From contig JBAOID010000041.1 of assembly GCA_037045435.1 (NCBI GenBank), positions 62,001 through 126,000 on the forward strand: DNA of 64,000 nt, in the 5' to 3' direction. Below the pieces are notes generated by a model. It made no database searches, was not told the origin of the DNA, and worked only from the letters and a program-made list of their open reading frames with translations. The DNA is from CBDUEF01 sp018063485. GTDB taxonomy: Bacteria; Pseudomonadota; Alphaproteobacteria; Rhodobacterales; Rhodobacteraceae. Position 1 is the stretch's first letter. Each line of letters starts with the position of its first letter. A program made the translations under genes and the position numbers. Shown here piece by piece: positions 9,146 to 17,546 of the stretch.

Positions 9146-10039
9146 ATGATCGACAAGCTGGAAATGTTCATAGCCCTCGCCAACGAGCGCCACTTTCGCC
9201 GCGCGGCGGAAACCTGCGGCGTTACCCAGCCGACTCTGTCCTCGGCGATCCGCCAACTGGAGGATCAGTTGGGGGTGCAACTGGTCTTTCGTGGCTCACG
9301 GTTTCAGGGGCTTACACCCGAGGGCCAACGGGTGCTGGATTGGGCGCGGCGCATTGTGGGCGACATGCGCGCGCTCAAGGATGAGATGCGAACGGTTCAT
9401 GCCGGGCTTTCGGGCAATCTGCGGATCGGCGTGATCCCGACCGCCTTGCCGATGATCGCCGATCTGACCATACCCTACACCACTCGCAATCCGAATGTGC
9501 GGGTGTCGATCTTTTCCAATACCAGCATCGAGATTCTGGCCGGGATCGAAAGCCTGGAACTTGATGCGGGCATCACCTATCTGGATAACGAACCCTTGGG
9601 GCGCGTGGCCTCGGTGCCGCTTTATACCGAATTTTACCGCTTCCTTTGTGCCCCCGGCTCTGCATTTGCTGACCGCACTCAGATGGCGTGGTCGGAGGTC
9701 GCCTCGGAAAATCTGTGCTTGCTGACGACTGACAATCAAAATCGACGCATCATCAACCAACATCTGGCCGAAGTGGGTGCGCGCATTTCGGCGATGGTGG
9801 AATCCAACTCCACCATCGCCCTGATTGCCCATGTGAAATCGGGCAAATGGGCGTCGGTTGTGCCAAAGAAACTGGCCGAGATGTTCATGGGAGATGGTTC
9901 CTTGCACGCAATTCCCATCGTGCAGCCCGAGGCCGAACATCTGGTTGGCCTGATCACCGCGCGCCGTGATCCGCAAACTCCGGTTTTGACGGCTTTGATC
10001 GAAGAGGCGTCGCGTTTGGCTTCGCGGCTCAAGCGATAG
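9146..10039 (+). CDS. fdsR: LysR-family regulator next to the formate dehydrogenase genes
   Basis: A 297-residue LysR-type transcription factor. The N-terminal winged helix-turn-helix is clear (RAAETCGVTQPTLSSAIRQLE), followed by an effector-binding domain from about residue 90 (NLRIGVIPTALPMI). The frame is open further upstream, but the domain begins exactly at ATG 9146. It lies 87 bases before fdsG in the same direction, so it is the obvious candidate regulator of the operon; LysR regulators of fds genes are known in other bacteria. The symbol is assigned by context. Confidence 0.88.
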   Translation: MIDKLEMFIALANERHFRRAAETCGVTQPTLSSAIRQLEDQLGVQLVFRGSRFQGLTPEGQRVLDWARRIVGDMRALKDEMRTVHAGLSGNLRIGVIPTALPMIADLTIPYTTRNPNVRVSIFSNTSIEILAGIESLELDAGITYLDNEPLGRVASVPLYTEFYRFLCAPGSAFADRTQMAWSEVASENLCLLTTDNQNRRIINQHLAEVGARISAMVESNSTIALIAHVKSGKWASVVPKKLAEMFMGDGSLHAIPIVQPEAEHLVGLITARRDPQTPVLTALIEEASRLASRLKR

Positions 10040-10044
10040 GCGGG

Positions 10045-10088
10045 ATCTATCAAGCAACGAGAATTTGATATTGATTTATCTATCAAGC
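10045..10088 (+). promoter_or_regulatory. Paired direct repeats upstream of fdsG, possible regulator sites
   Basis: The 11-mer ATCTATCAAGC occurs at 10045-10055 and again at 10078-10088, 33 bases apart, about three helical turns. Both copies sit in the short AT-rich spacer between the lysR gene and fdsG, where LysR-type regulators usually bind. The fdsG ribosome site AGAAGGA follows. Binding is inferred from position and phasing only. Confidence 0.4.
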
Positions 10089-10126
10089 TGGCTATCACAA
10101 ATTGCAGCCCGCAGAAGGATTCTCAC

Positions 10127-10597
10127 ATGCCCACCCTGTCCGAGATCACCCCGAAACTGGATGAGATTCTCGCCGCTCATACTGGCATGGAAGGGCCGCT
10201 GCTGCCGATCCTTCATGCGGTTCAGGCCCAATGGGGCCATATCCCTCAGGATGCCTTGCCGGTGATTGCGAAAAACCTGACGCTGACCAGCGCGGAGGTG
10301 CATGGGGTCATGACATTTTACCATGATTTCCGCGAGAAGCCGGCTGGCAAACATGTGCTGAAACTCTGCCGGGCCGAGGCCTGTCAGGCCTTGGGTGCCG
10401 ACCGCGTGGCGGCTCATGCGCAAAAAACGCTGGGCATAGAATGGCATGAAACCACCGAAGACGGCGCTGTCACGCTGGAACCGGTATTCTGCCTTGGTCT
10501 TTGCGCCTGTGGCCCGGCAGCACTGGTGGATGGTCGTGTGGTCGGCAGGGTCGATGAGACGCGTGTGGATCAATTGATTGCAGGGGTGCGGGCATGA
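10127..10597 (+). CDS. fdsG: NAD-dependent formate dehydrogenase, gamma subunit (NuoE-like)
   Basis: A 156-residue thioredoxin-like [2Fe-2S] protein homologous to complex I NuoE. The cluster cysteines are visible as CRAEAC near residue 85 and CLGLCACGP near residue 125. In FdsGBA it relays electrons between the FeS chain of FdsA and the FMN of FdsB. A strong AGAAGGA ribosome site precedes the ATG. The stop overlaps the fdsB start by four bases (ATGA). Confidence 0.93.
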   Translation: MPTLSEITPKLDEILAAHTGMEGPLLPILHAVQAQWGHIPQDALPVIAKNLTLTSAEVHGVMTFYHDFREKPAGKHVLKLCRAEACQALGADRVAAHAQKTLGIEWHETTEDGAVTLEPVFCLGLCACGPAALVDGRVVGRVDETRVDQLIAGVRA

Positions 10598-12120
10598 AAA
10601 TCTATCTCCCCCTTGATGCCGCAGCCAAAGCGCTGGGTGCTGACGAGATCGCATCGGCCATTCATGCACAAGCCACCAAACGCGGCGTGAAGGTTGACCT
10701 GATCCGCAACGGATCGCGCGGGATGGTGTTTCTTGAGCCGCTGGTCGAGGTCGTGACCGCTGCGGGTCGGATGGCCTTTGGGCCGATGACGCAAAAAGAC
10801 GTGGCGGGATTGTTCGACGATCTGGCTCGTCACCCCAAGGCGCTTGGCCTGATTGATGATCTGCCTTGGATGAAGGCACAAACCCGGCTGACCTTTGCCC
10901 GCTGCGGTGTGATTGATGCCCTCAGCCTTGAAGATTACCAAGCCCATGGTGGCCTTTCGGGCCTGAGGCGTGCTTTGGGGATGACCGCGCCGGAAATGGT
11001 CGCCGAAGTCACCGCCTCTGGCCTGCGTGGCCGTGGCGGTGCCGGTTTTCCCACCGGCATCAAATGGAAAACCGTGTCCGAGGCCAAAGCGGATCGCAAA
11101 TATATCGTGTGCAACGCAGATGAGGGCGATAGCGCCACCTTCGCCGACCGGATGCTGATGGAAGGCGACCCCTTCACCTTGATCGAAGGCATGGTGATTG
11201 CAGGCATCGCCACCGGTGCGACCAAGGGCTTTGTCTATTTGCGCTCGGAATATCCCGATGCGATCAATGTGATGCAGCAGGCCGTGATCACGGCCCGCAA
11301 GGCCGGGGTTCTGGGGGCCTCTGTCATGGGCAAGGGCCCGGCCTTTGATATGGAAATCCGCGTCGGCGCGGGGGCCTATGTCTGCGGCGAGGAAACCTCG
11401 CTGCTCAACTCGCTGGAAGGCAAGCGCGGCGAAGTGCGGGCCAAACCACCGCTGCCCGCGCTCGAAGGCTTCATGGGCAAACCCACCGTGGTCAACAACG
11501 TGATCTCGCTGGCGACTGTGCCGGTGATTTTCGAGAAGGGTGCGGCGCATTATCAGGCCTTCGGGCTTGGCCGTTCGCGCGGAACCATCCCGCTGCAAAT
11601 CGCCGGAAACGTCAGACACGGCGGGCTTTATGAGATCGCCTTTGGCACCACGCTGGGCGATATCGTGGACAAGATCGCAGGCGGCACCGCCACCGGTCGC
11701 CCGGTAAAGGCCGTGCAGGTCGGCGGTCCCCTGGGTGCCTATTTCCCCCGCGCGCTGTTTGATACGCCCTTTGGCTATGAGGAATTCGCGGGCAAAGACG
11801 GCTTGATCGGACACGCCGGTCTGACCGTGTTCGACGATACCGCAGACATGCTGAAACAAGCGCGCTTTGCGATGGAGTTCTGCGCGATTGAATCCTGCGG
11901 CAAATGCACCCCCTGCCGTATCGGCTCTGTGCGCGGTGTGGAAGTGGTTGACCGCATTGCCAAAGGCGACGCCAATGCCATCCCGCTGTTGACCGACCTG
12001 TGCAATACCATGAAAGCAGGCTCGCTTTGTGCCTTGGGCGGGTTCACCCCCTATCCCGTGATGTCAGCCCTTACCCATTTCCCCGATGACTTCGCCCCGA
12101 TGAAGGAAGCCGCAGAATGA
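10594..12120 (+). CDS. fdsB: NAD-dependent formate dehydrogenase, beta subunit (NuoF-like diaphorase)
   Basis: A 508-residue flavoprotein with an N-terminal thioredoxin-like extension and a NuoF core. The GRGGAGFPTGIKW loop binds FMN/NADH, YVCGEETSLLNSLEG is conserved, and the C-terminal ESCGKCTPCRIGS supplies three cysteines of a [4Fe-4S] cluster. It passes formate electrons to NAD+. It overlaps fdsG by four bases and fdsA by four bases, indicating coupled translation in one operon. Confidence 0.95.
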   Translation: MKIYLPLDAAAKALGADEIASAIHAQATKRGVKVDLIRNGSRGMVFLEPLVEVVTAAGRMAFGPMTQKDVAGLFDDLARHPKALGLIDDLPWMKAQTRLTFARCGVIDALSLEDYQAHGGLSGLRRALGMTAPEMVAEVTASGLRGRGGAGFPTGIKWKTVSEAKADRKYIVCNADEGDSATFADRMLMEGDPFTLIEGMVIAGIATGATKGFVYLRSEYPDAINVMQQAVITARKAGVLGASVMGKGPAFDMEIRVGAGAYVCGEETSLLNSLEGKRGEVRAKPPLPALEGFMGKPTVVNNVISLATVPVIFEKGAAHYQAFGLGRSRGTIPLQIAGNVRHGGLYEIAFGTTLGDIVDKIAGGTATGRPVKAVQVGGPLGAYFPRALFDTPFGYEEFAGKDGLIGHAGLTVFDDTADMLKQARFAMEFCAIESCGKCTPCRIGSVRGVEVVDRIAKGDANAIPLLTDLCNTMKAGSLCALGGFTPYPVMSALTHFPDDFAPMKEAAE

Positions 12121-15011
12121 AAGATTTCATTATCCCGGATCGCGACTTTGGCACCCCGGCGGCAAAATCGAAAACCCTGATCACGCTGAATATCGACGGC
12201 ATTGATGTGACGGTTCCAGAAGGCACCTCTATCATGCGCGCGGCGGCAGAGGCGGGGATTTCGGTGCCGAAACTCTGCGCCACCGACAATGTCGATGCCT
12301 TCGGGTCATGCCGGCTGTGTCTGATCGAAATTGACGGGCGCAACGGCACCCCCGCCTCTTGCACCACACCGGTTGCACCAGGGATCACTGTTCACACCCA
12401 GACTGCGCGGCTGCAAACCCTGCGCCGTGGCGTGATGGAGCTTTATGCCTCGGACCATCCGGTGATCGGTCTTGACGATCCGGCCAATGGTGACAGCGAA
12501 TTGCAGCGAATGGCGGGGATCGTTGGCCTGCGCGAGATGCGCTATCAACCCGTGGTCGATCATGTTCATGAGCATTGCGCTGATGGCACCGCCAACCCGC
12601 ACTGGCAGCCGATTGATATCAGCAACCCTTATTTCGCGTTCGATTCGTCCAAATGCATCGTCTGCTCGCTTTGCGTGCGCGCTTGCAACGAAGTGCAGGG
12701 CACTTTCGCGCTGACAATCGAAGGGCGTGGCTATGACAGCCGCGTTTCGGCGGGGATGAAGCTGGACGACTTCCTGTCGTCTGATTGCGTGTCCTGCGGT
12801 GCCTGCGTTCAGGTTTGCCCGACCGGCAGCTTGCAAGAAAAATCGGTGCAGGAACTCGGCCTGCCCGAGCGCTCCGTCATCACCACCTGCGCCTATTGCG
12901 GTGTCGGCTGTTCGTTCAAGGCCGAAATGCGCGGCGACGAGTTGGTACGGATGGTGCCTTACAAGCATGGCAAGGCCAACCGCGGCCATTCCTGTGTCAA
13001 GGGCCGCTTCGCTTATGGCTATGCCAACCATCAGGACCGCATCCTGAATCCGATGATCCGCGACAGCATCAACGATCCCTGGAAAGAGGTTTCCTGGACC
13101 GAAGCGATGGACTATGCGGCAAGCCGGATGCTCGGTTTGCAAGAAAAATACGGCCAGCGTTCGATTGGCGTGATTACCTCTTCGCGTTGCACCAATGAAG
13201 AAACCTATCTGGTGCAAAAGCTGACCCGCGCGGTGTTCATGAACAACAACACCGATACCTGCGCCCGCGTCTGTCATTCACCCACCGGTTATGGATTGGG
13301 ACAAACGCTTGGCACCTCGGCCGGAACCCAGGACTTTGATTCGATTGAAGAAACCGATGTGATCATGATCATCGGCGCCAACCCTGCGGCCGCCCATCCG
13401 GTCTTTGCCAGCCGAATGAAAAAGCGCCTGCGCAAGGGTGCCAAGCTGATCGTAGTCGATCCGCGCCGCACTGAAATGGTAGAGGGCGCGCATTACAAAG
13501 CCGCGCATCACCTGGCGCTGACCCCCGGCACCAATGTGGTCATCGTCACCGCTTTGGCGCATGTGATCGTGACCGAAGGCCTGATGGATGAACAGTTCAT
13601 CCGCGAGCGCTGTGATTGGGATGAATTCCGCGATTACGCCGAATTTGTCTGCCTGCCGCAAAACAGCCCCGAAGCAACGGAAATCCTGACCGGCGTTCCG
13701 GCATCCGAGGTGCGCGCGGCGGCCCGGCTCTATGCCAAGGGTGGCAATGGCTCGATCTACTACGGGCTGGGTGTGACAGAACACTCCCAAGGCTCGACCG
13801 CCGTGATCGGCATCGCCAACCTTGCGATGATGACCGGTAACATTGGTCGTCCGGGCGTGGGTGTGAACCCGCTGCGGGGGCAAAACAACGTGCAAGGCTC
13901 TTGTGATATGGGGTCGTTCCCGCATGAATTGCCCGGCTATCGGCATGTGAAAAACGCCGATGTCCGCAAGATTTATGAGGATATGTGGGGCGTTACGATC
14001 GATTCCGAGCCCGGCCTGCGGATCAACAACATGCTGGATGCCGCCGTTGAGGGCACGTTCAAAGGTCTGTATTGCCAAGGTGAAGACATCCTGCAATCCG
14101 ACCCCGACACCAAGCATGTCGCCGCTGGCCTTGCCGCGATGGAATGCGTGATCGTTCACGACCTTTTCCTGAATGAGACGGCGAATTACGCGCATGTGTT
14201 CTTCCCCGGCTCGACCTTCCTGGAAAAGGACGGCACTTTCACCAACTCGGAACGCCGCATCAACATGGTGCGCAAGGTGATGGCGCCACGCAATGGCTAC
14301 GCCGATTGGGAAGTCACCCAGATGTTCGCCAATGCTGTTCTAAAGAAGATGGGGGGCACCGATTGGGCCTACACCCATCCCAGCGAGATCATGGACGAAA
14401 TCGCGATCACCACGCCGTCCTTCGCTGGCGTGACTTTTGAGAAGCTGGACGCGCTTGGCTCGATCCAATGGCCTTGCAACGACGAGGCCCCCGAAGGCAC
14501 CCCCGTCATGCATATCGACACTTTTGTGCGCGGCAAGGGCAAGTTCATCAACACAGAATATGTGGCGACCGATGAGAAAACCGGCCCGCGCTTTCCGCTG
14601 TTGCTGACCACCGGGCGTATCTTGTCGCAATACAACGTCGGCGCGCAGACGAGGCGCACCGAGAACGTGGTGTGGCACGCCGAGGATCTGTTGGAGATCC
14701 ACCCGCATGATGCCGAAGTTCGTGGCGTCAAAGACGGTGATTATGTCCGCCTTGCCAGCCGTTCGGGCGATACCACCCTGCGCGCAACGATCACCGACAG
14801 GGTAAAGCCGGGCGTGGTCTATACCACCTTCCACCACCCTGATACCCAGGCCAACGTCATCACCACCGATTTCAGCGATTGGGCCACCAATTGCCCGGAA
14901 TACAAGGTGACGGCAGTGCAGGTTTCGCCCTCGAACGGGCCAACTGAGTGGCAGCAAGAGTATAACGCCCAAGCCGCCCACTCGCGCCGCATCCTGCCCG
15001 CGGCCGAGTGA
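12117..15011 (+). CDS. fdsA: NAD-dependent formate dehydrogenase, catalytic alpha subunit (Mo-bis-MGD)
   Basis: A 964-residue molybdoenzyme that oxidises formate to CO2. An N-terminal [2Fe-2S] ferredoxin domain (FGSCRLC) comes first, then His-rich and double [4Fe-4S] segments (CIVCSLCVRAC, CVSCGACVQVCPTG), then the molybdopterin core starting at CAYCGVGC. The active-site cysteine followed by histidine is in RVCHSPTGYG at codons 386-387, the position I recall for the R. capsulatus enzyme. The C-terminal molybdopterin-binding domain (TGRILSQYNVGAQTRRT) is complete. The gene has cysteine, not selenocysteine. Confidence 0.96.
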   Translation: MKDFIIPDRDFGTPAAKSKTLITLNIDGIDVTVPEGTSIMRAAAEAGISVPKLCATDNVDAFGSCRLCLIEIDGRNGTPASCTTPVAPGITVHTQTARLQTLRRGVMELYASDHPVIGLDDPANGDSELQRMAGIVGLREMRYQPVVDHVHEHCADGTANPHWQPIDISNPYFAFDSSKCIVCSLCVRACNEVQGTFALTIEGRGYDSRVSAGMKLDDFLSSDCVSCGACVQVCPTGSLQEKSVQELGLPERSVITTCAYCGVGCSFKAEMRGDELVRMVPYKHGKANRGHSCVKGRFAYGYANHQDRILNPMIRDSINDPWKEVSWTEAMDYAASRMLGLQEKYGQRSIGVITSSRCTNEETYLVQKLTRAVFMNNNTDTCARVCHSPTGYGLGQTLGTSAGTQDFDSIEETDVIMIIGANPAAAHPVFASRMKKRLRKGAKLIVVDPRRTEMVEGAHYKAAHHLALTPGTNVVIVTALAHVIVTEGLMDEQFIRERCDWDEFRDYAEFVCLPQNSPEATEILTGVPASEVRAAARLYAKGGNGSIYYGLGVTEHSQGSTAVIGIANLAMMTGNIGRPGVGVNPLRGQNNVQGSCDMGSFPHELPGYRHVKNADVRKIYEDMWGVTIDSEPGLRINNMLDAAVEGTFKGLYCQGEDILQSDPDTKHVAAGLAAMECVIVHDLFLNETANYAHVFFPGSTFLEKDGTFTNSERRINMVRKVMAPRNGYADWEVTQMFANAVLKKMGGTDWAYTHPSEIMDEIAITTPSFAGVTFEKLDALGSIQWPCNDEAPEGTPVMHIDTFVRGKGKFINTEYVATDEKTGPRFPLLLTTGRILSQYNVGAQTRRTENVVWHAEDLLEIHPHDAEVRGVKDGDYVRLASRSGDTTLRATITDRVKPGVVYTTFHHPDTQANVITTDFSDWATNCPEYKVTAVQVSPSNGPTEWQQEYNAQAAHSRRILPAAE

Positions 15012-15811
15012 TGCAGACCCATCGCTCCATGCCGCGCCTGACCTATGGGTCGGGCGCTGTTGGGCAGGGCAGCCGCGCCCTGCCCGAAGAGGTGGCGGTG
15101 GCACTCAGCTATAATGGCTCGACCCAGGCCGTGATGATGGCAACGCCTGCCGATCTGGTGGATTTGGCTTATGGGTTCTCGTTGACCGAGGGTATTGCAA
15201 AACCCGAAGATATTCAAAGCGTCGAGGTGGTGGAAACCAGGCATGGGCTGGATGTGCAAATCTGGCTGGAAACCCATGCCGAGGCGCGGCTGGCCAAGCG
15301 CCGGCGCACCATGGCGGGGCCGGTTGGCTGCGGCTTGTGCGGCATTGACAGTCTTGAAGAGGCCACGCGCAAGATGCAGCCAGTGCCTGCAAGCACATTC
15401 CGCATGACGCCTTCGCAGGTGTTGGCGGCGGTTGCCTCGCTTCCGGGCGCGCAGCCTTTGCACGATGCCACCCGCGCCGCCCATGCCGCCGGGTTCTGGA
15501 GCAATGGGCTTTTTGCCGCGCGCGAAGACGTGGGCCGCCACAACGCCCTTGACAAACTGGCGGGCCATCTCATTCGCACCCCACACCCCGATGGGGCCGT
15601 GGTTCTGACCAGCCGTGTCTCGATTGACATGGTGCAAAAAACGGCCGCCCTTGGCATCGCGATCCTGATCGCCGTTTCAGCCCCGACGGCCCATGCTGTT
15701 GACTTGGCCGACGCCGCCAATATCACCCTTATCGCCCTTGCCCGACCCGACCGGTTCGAGCTGTTCACCCATACCGACCGCCTGATCAAGGAGACTTCCC
15801 ATGTCGCATGA
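15008..15811 (+). CDS. fdsC: FdhD-like sulfurtransferase / formate dehydrogenase chaperone
   Basis: A 267-residue FdhD-family protein needed to sulfurate the molybdenum cofactor before it is put into formate dehydrogenase. The CGLCG motif with its two functional cysteines is at about residue 111. AREDVGRHNALDKL and LTSRVSIDMVQK are the other family signatures. It overlaps fdsA by four bases and is itself overlapped by fdsD, placing it in the same transcript. Confidence 0.93.
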   Translation: MMQTHRSMPRLTYGSGAVGQGSRALPEEVAVALSYNGSTQAVMMATPADLVDLAYGFSLTEGIAKPEDIQSVEVVETRHGLDVQIWLETHAEARLAKRRRTMAGPVGCGLCGIDSLEEATRKMQPVPASTFRMTPSQVLAAVASLPGAQPLHDATRAAHAAGFWSNGLFAAREDVGRHNALDKLAGHLIRTPHPDGAVVLTSRVSIDMVQKTAALGIAILIAVSAPTAHAVDLADAANITLIALARPDRFELFTHTDRLIKETSHVA

Positions 15812-16049
15812 CACCCGCTCGCATGATCCGCACGCGAAGCTCATCCACATGGCGAACCAGATCGCCAAATTCATGGAAAGCAAGCCCTATGCGGAAGGGC
15901 TGGCTTTGATGGCCTCGCATATCAACGATTTCTGGGAACCCCGGATGCGCACAAAACTTTTCGAAGTTATTGATGCGGGCGGAGAGGGCCTGCGGCCGCT
16001 GGTGCTGGAGGCCGCCCCGAATATCCGTCGGCCAAAACTCGCTGCCTAG
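15801..16049 (+). CDS. fdsD: Formate dehydrogenase accessory/delta subunit FdsD
   Basis: An 82-residue protein with the NQIAKFMES ... FWEPRMR pattern of FdsD, the small last gene of fds operons. It overlaps the end of fdsC by 11 bases. In fds systems it is a small subunit or assembly factor with no cofactor motif. There is no signal peptide, consistent with the cytoplasmic complex. No terminator is obvious in the 130 bases that follow. Confidence 0.9.
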   Translation: MSHDTRSHDPHAKLIHMANQIAKFMESKPYAEGLALMASHINDFWEPRMRTKLFEVIDAGGEGLRPLVLEAAPNIRRPKLAA

Positions 16050-16180
16050 CACCGATGGGGAGAAAGTCATTTCGTCGCACCGGACTTGAGCTAGCCGCTG
16101 CCTTGAATTAGCCTGTTGGCGGACTTGGTATTTAAGTCGGTTTATTGGCGCTTTGGCGATCTATTCCAAAAGGTGCGATA

Positions 16181-16909
16181 ATGCGGCAAACATCCATTCG
16201 CTTGGGAAGTTCGGGCCCTTTCGTGCGCGAGATGCAAGCTGCGTTGAACCGCCGCCTCAATCCAAGTCCGAACCTGAAGATCAGCGGGATTTTTGACCAA
16301 GCAACCGCACAGGCCGTGCGTGCGTTTCAAACAGCCAACTGGCTTGAAACCGATAGTTGCGCCGGCCCCTGCACTTTGGACGCTCTCTACAACCTTGAGA
16401 AAAGCGGCCCAATCCTGCACAGCATTGTTCCCGTTTCGCAATCAGCTTTCATTCCGGCTTGGCCAGCCGCCTTCGCGATGCTGACGCAGCGCGCCACCGC
16501 TGCAATCCTTGCAGCCGTCCCATCCACTTTGCTGAACCCCGACAAGAGCTTGGCATCCGATCCCGATTTGATCGGGCTGCAACGCCAGAGGAAAGATCTT
16601 GGGCGCGTCATCGGCTTGCACTACCATATCGCCCGAAACTGGTTTGCCCCCGACCTGATCGCGTTGCTGCGTCAGCGCCCACTGGCCATCGAATGTCCTC
16701 AATCGCCAATTTCGCGGGAGTTTGCCAAGACGCCGCAGTATTTTCTGGTGATCGCAGGCGCGCGCGGCACGCATTCCTGCGACGGATCATCGACTACCCT
16801 GAAGATATTCAATCCCGTATTCGGCGCAGAACCCGTCCGGTCGCAATCCTTCCAGTCACTGATACGGCAGTTCAACCGAATGCCGTTTGGCATCTTTACT
16901 GCCTGGTAA
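16181..16909 (+). CDS. Peptidoglycan-binding protein with papain-like domain lacking catalytic residues
   Basis: A 242-residue protein. Residues about 5-60 form a peptidoglycan-binding domain (LGSSGPFVREMQAALN, GIFDQATAQAVRAFQ). The rest resembles the papain-like C70/AvrRpt2-type cysteine peptidase fold: PAWPAAFAML where active members have a Cys-Trp-Ala-Ala type motif, then YFLVIAGARG where a histidine is expected, then TTLKIFNPVFG. Both catalytic positions therefore look replaced. I start at ATG 16181, which has AAAGG upstream; the open frame extends to 16145. No signal peptide is visible, which is odd for a wall-binding domain. It converges on the phosphopantetheinyl transferase gene with a 14-base overlap. 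The fold assignment is inferred from motif shape. Confidence 0.6.
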   Translation: MRQTSIRLGSSGPFVREMQAALNRRLNPSPNLKISGIFDQATAQAVRAFQTANWLETDSCAGPCTLDALYNLEKSGPILHSIVPVSQSAFIPAWPAAFAMLTQRATAAILAAVPSTLLNPDKSLASDPDLIGLQRQRKDLGRVIGLHYHIARNWFAPDLIALLRQRPLAIECPQSPISREFAKTPQYFLVIAGARGTHSCDGSSTTLKIFNPVFGAEPVRSQSFQSLIRQFNRMPFGIFTAW

Positions 16910-17546
16910 TCAGGCAATGCGCCGCAATCAGGCCCTGCGCCATAACAAAGCGCCCCGTCATCATCTGGCCTGCAACAAAGGGTGATACCCCTGCGGTAAA
17001 CCGTGCCACGAACCCGCCTTTTTGCAGCACGATGTTCAAGCCATCAAAGCCAAACAATTGCCCGGATATCGGGTATTGCGCCTTGTAAACTGCCTCTTTC
17101 GCCATGAAAATCTGTAATGCTGCTAGACCGCGCTCGGCCTTGGGGAGCGCCATCACGGCTGATTGCTCGGCCTGGCCAAGGATTTCGGGCCAGAGTGCCG
17201 CCTCCAACGGCGTGGCCGGTTCCAGATCGAGCCCGATCCCGGCCCAATCGCGCCGCCATCCCAGCAGCGCCAGACAGGCACCGTCGCAATGGCTGATACT
17301 TCCGGTTACCGCCTCGGGCCACGAAGGAGAGCGATCCGCCTGCATCGGCACAGCACTTGGCGGGTGGCCCAGCGCCTGCATCGCTGCGCGCGCCGCTGAT
17401 CGTCCCGCTGCAAACTCCCGCAGCCGCGCTGGAGTAGCCTTTGGCACAGCTTCGCCTGGCCAAAGGCCTTGTTTCTCTGCTGCCCCGGCCAAAGCCAGCC
17501 CCTTCGGCAAGGACTGACCTAGGGCGGCAAGCAGAGCGGCACTCAC
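16896..17546 (-). CDS. 4'-Phosphopantetheinyl transferase, EntD/Sfp superfamily
   Basis: A 216-residue enzyme that transfers the phosphopantetheine arm from CoA to carrier-protein serines. The superfamily motifs are present: GSISHCDG near residue 83, GIGLDLEP near residue 103 (Mg2+-binding acidic residues) and FMAKEAVYKAQYP near residue 147. The start is GTG at 17546, overlapping the NRPS stop by four bases (GTGA), so it is co-translated with the NRPS and is the natural activator of the NRPS PCP and the PKS ACP. Confidence 0.92.
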   Translation of the reverse strand: MSAALLAALGQSLPKGLALAGAAEKQGLWPGEAVPKATPARLREFAAGRSAARAAMQALGHPPSAVPMQADRSPSWPEAVTGSISHCDGACLALLGWRRDWAGIGLDLEPATPLEAALWPEILGQAEQSAVMALPKAERGLAALQIFMAKEAVYKAQYPISGQLFGFDGLNIVLQKGGFVARFTAGVSPFVAGQMMTGRFVMAQGLIAAHCLITRQ

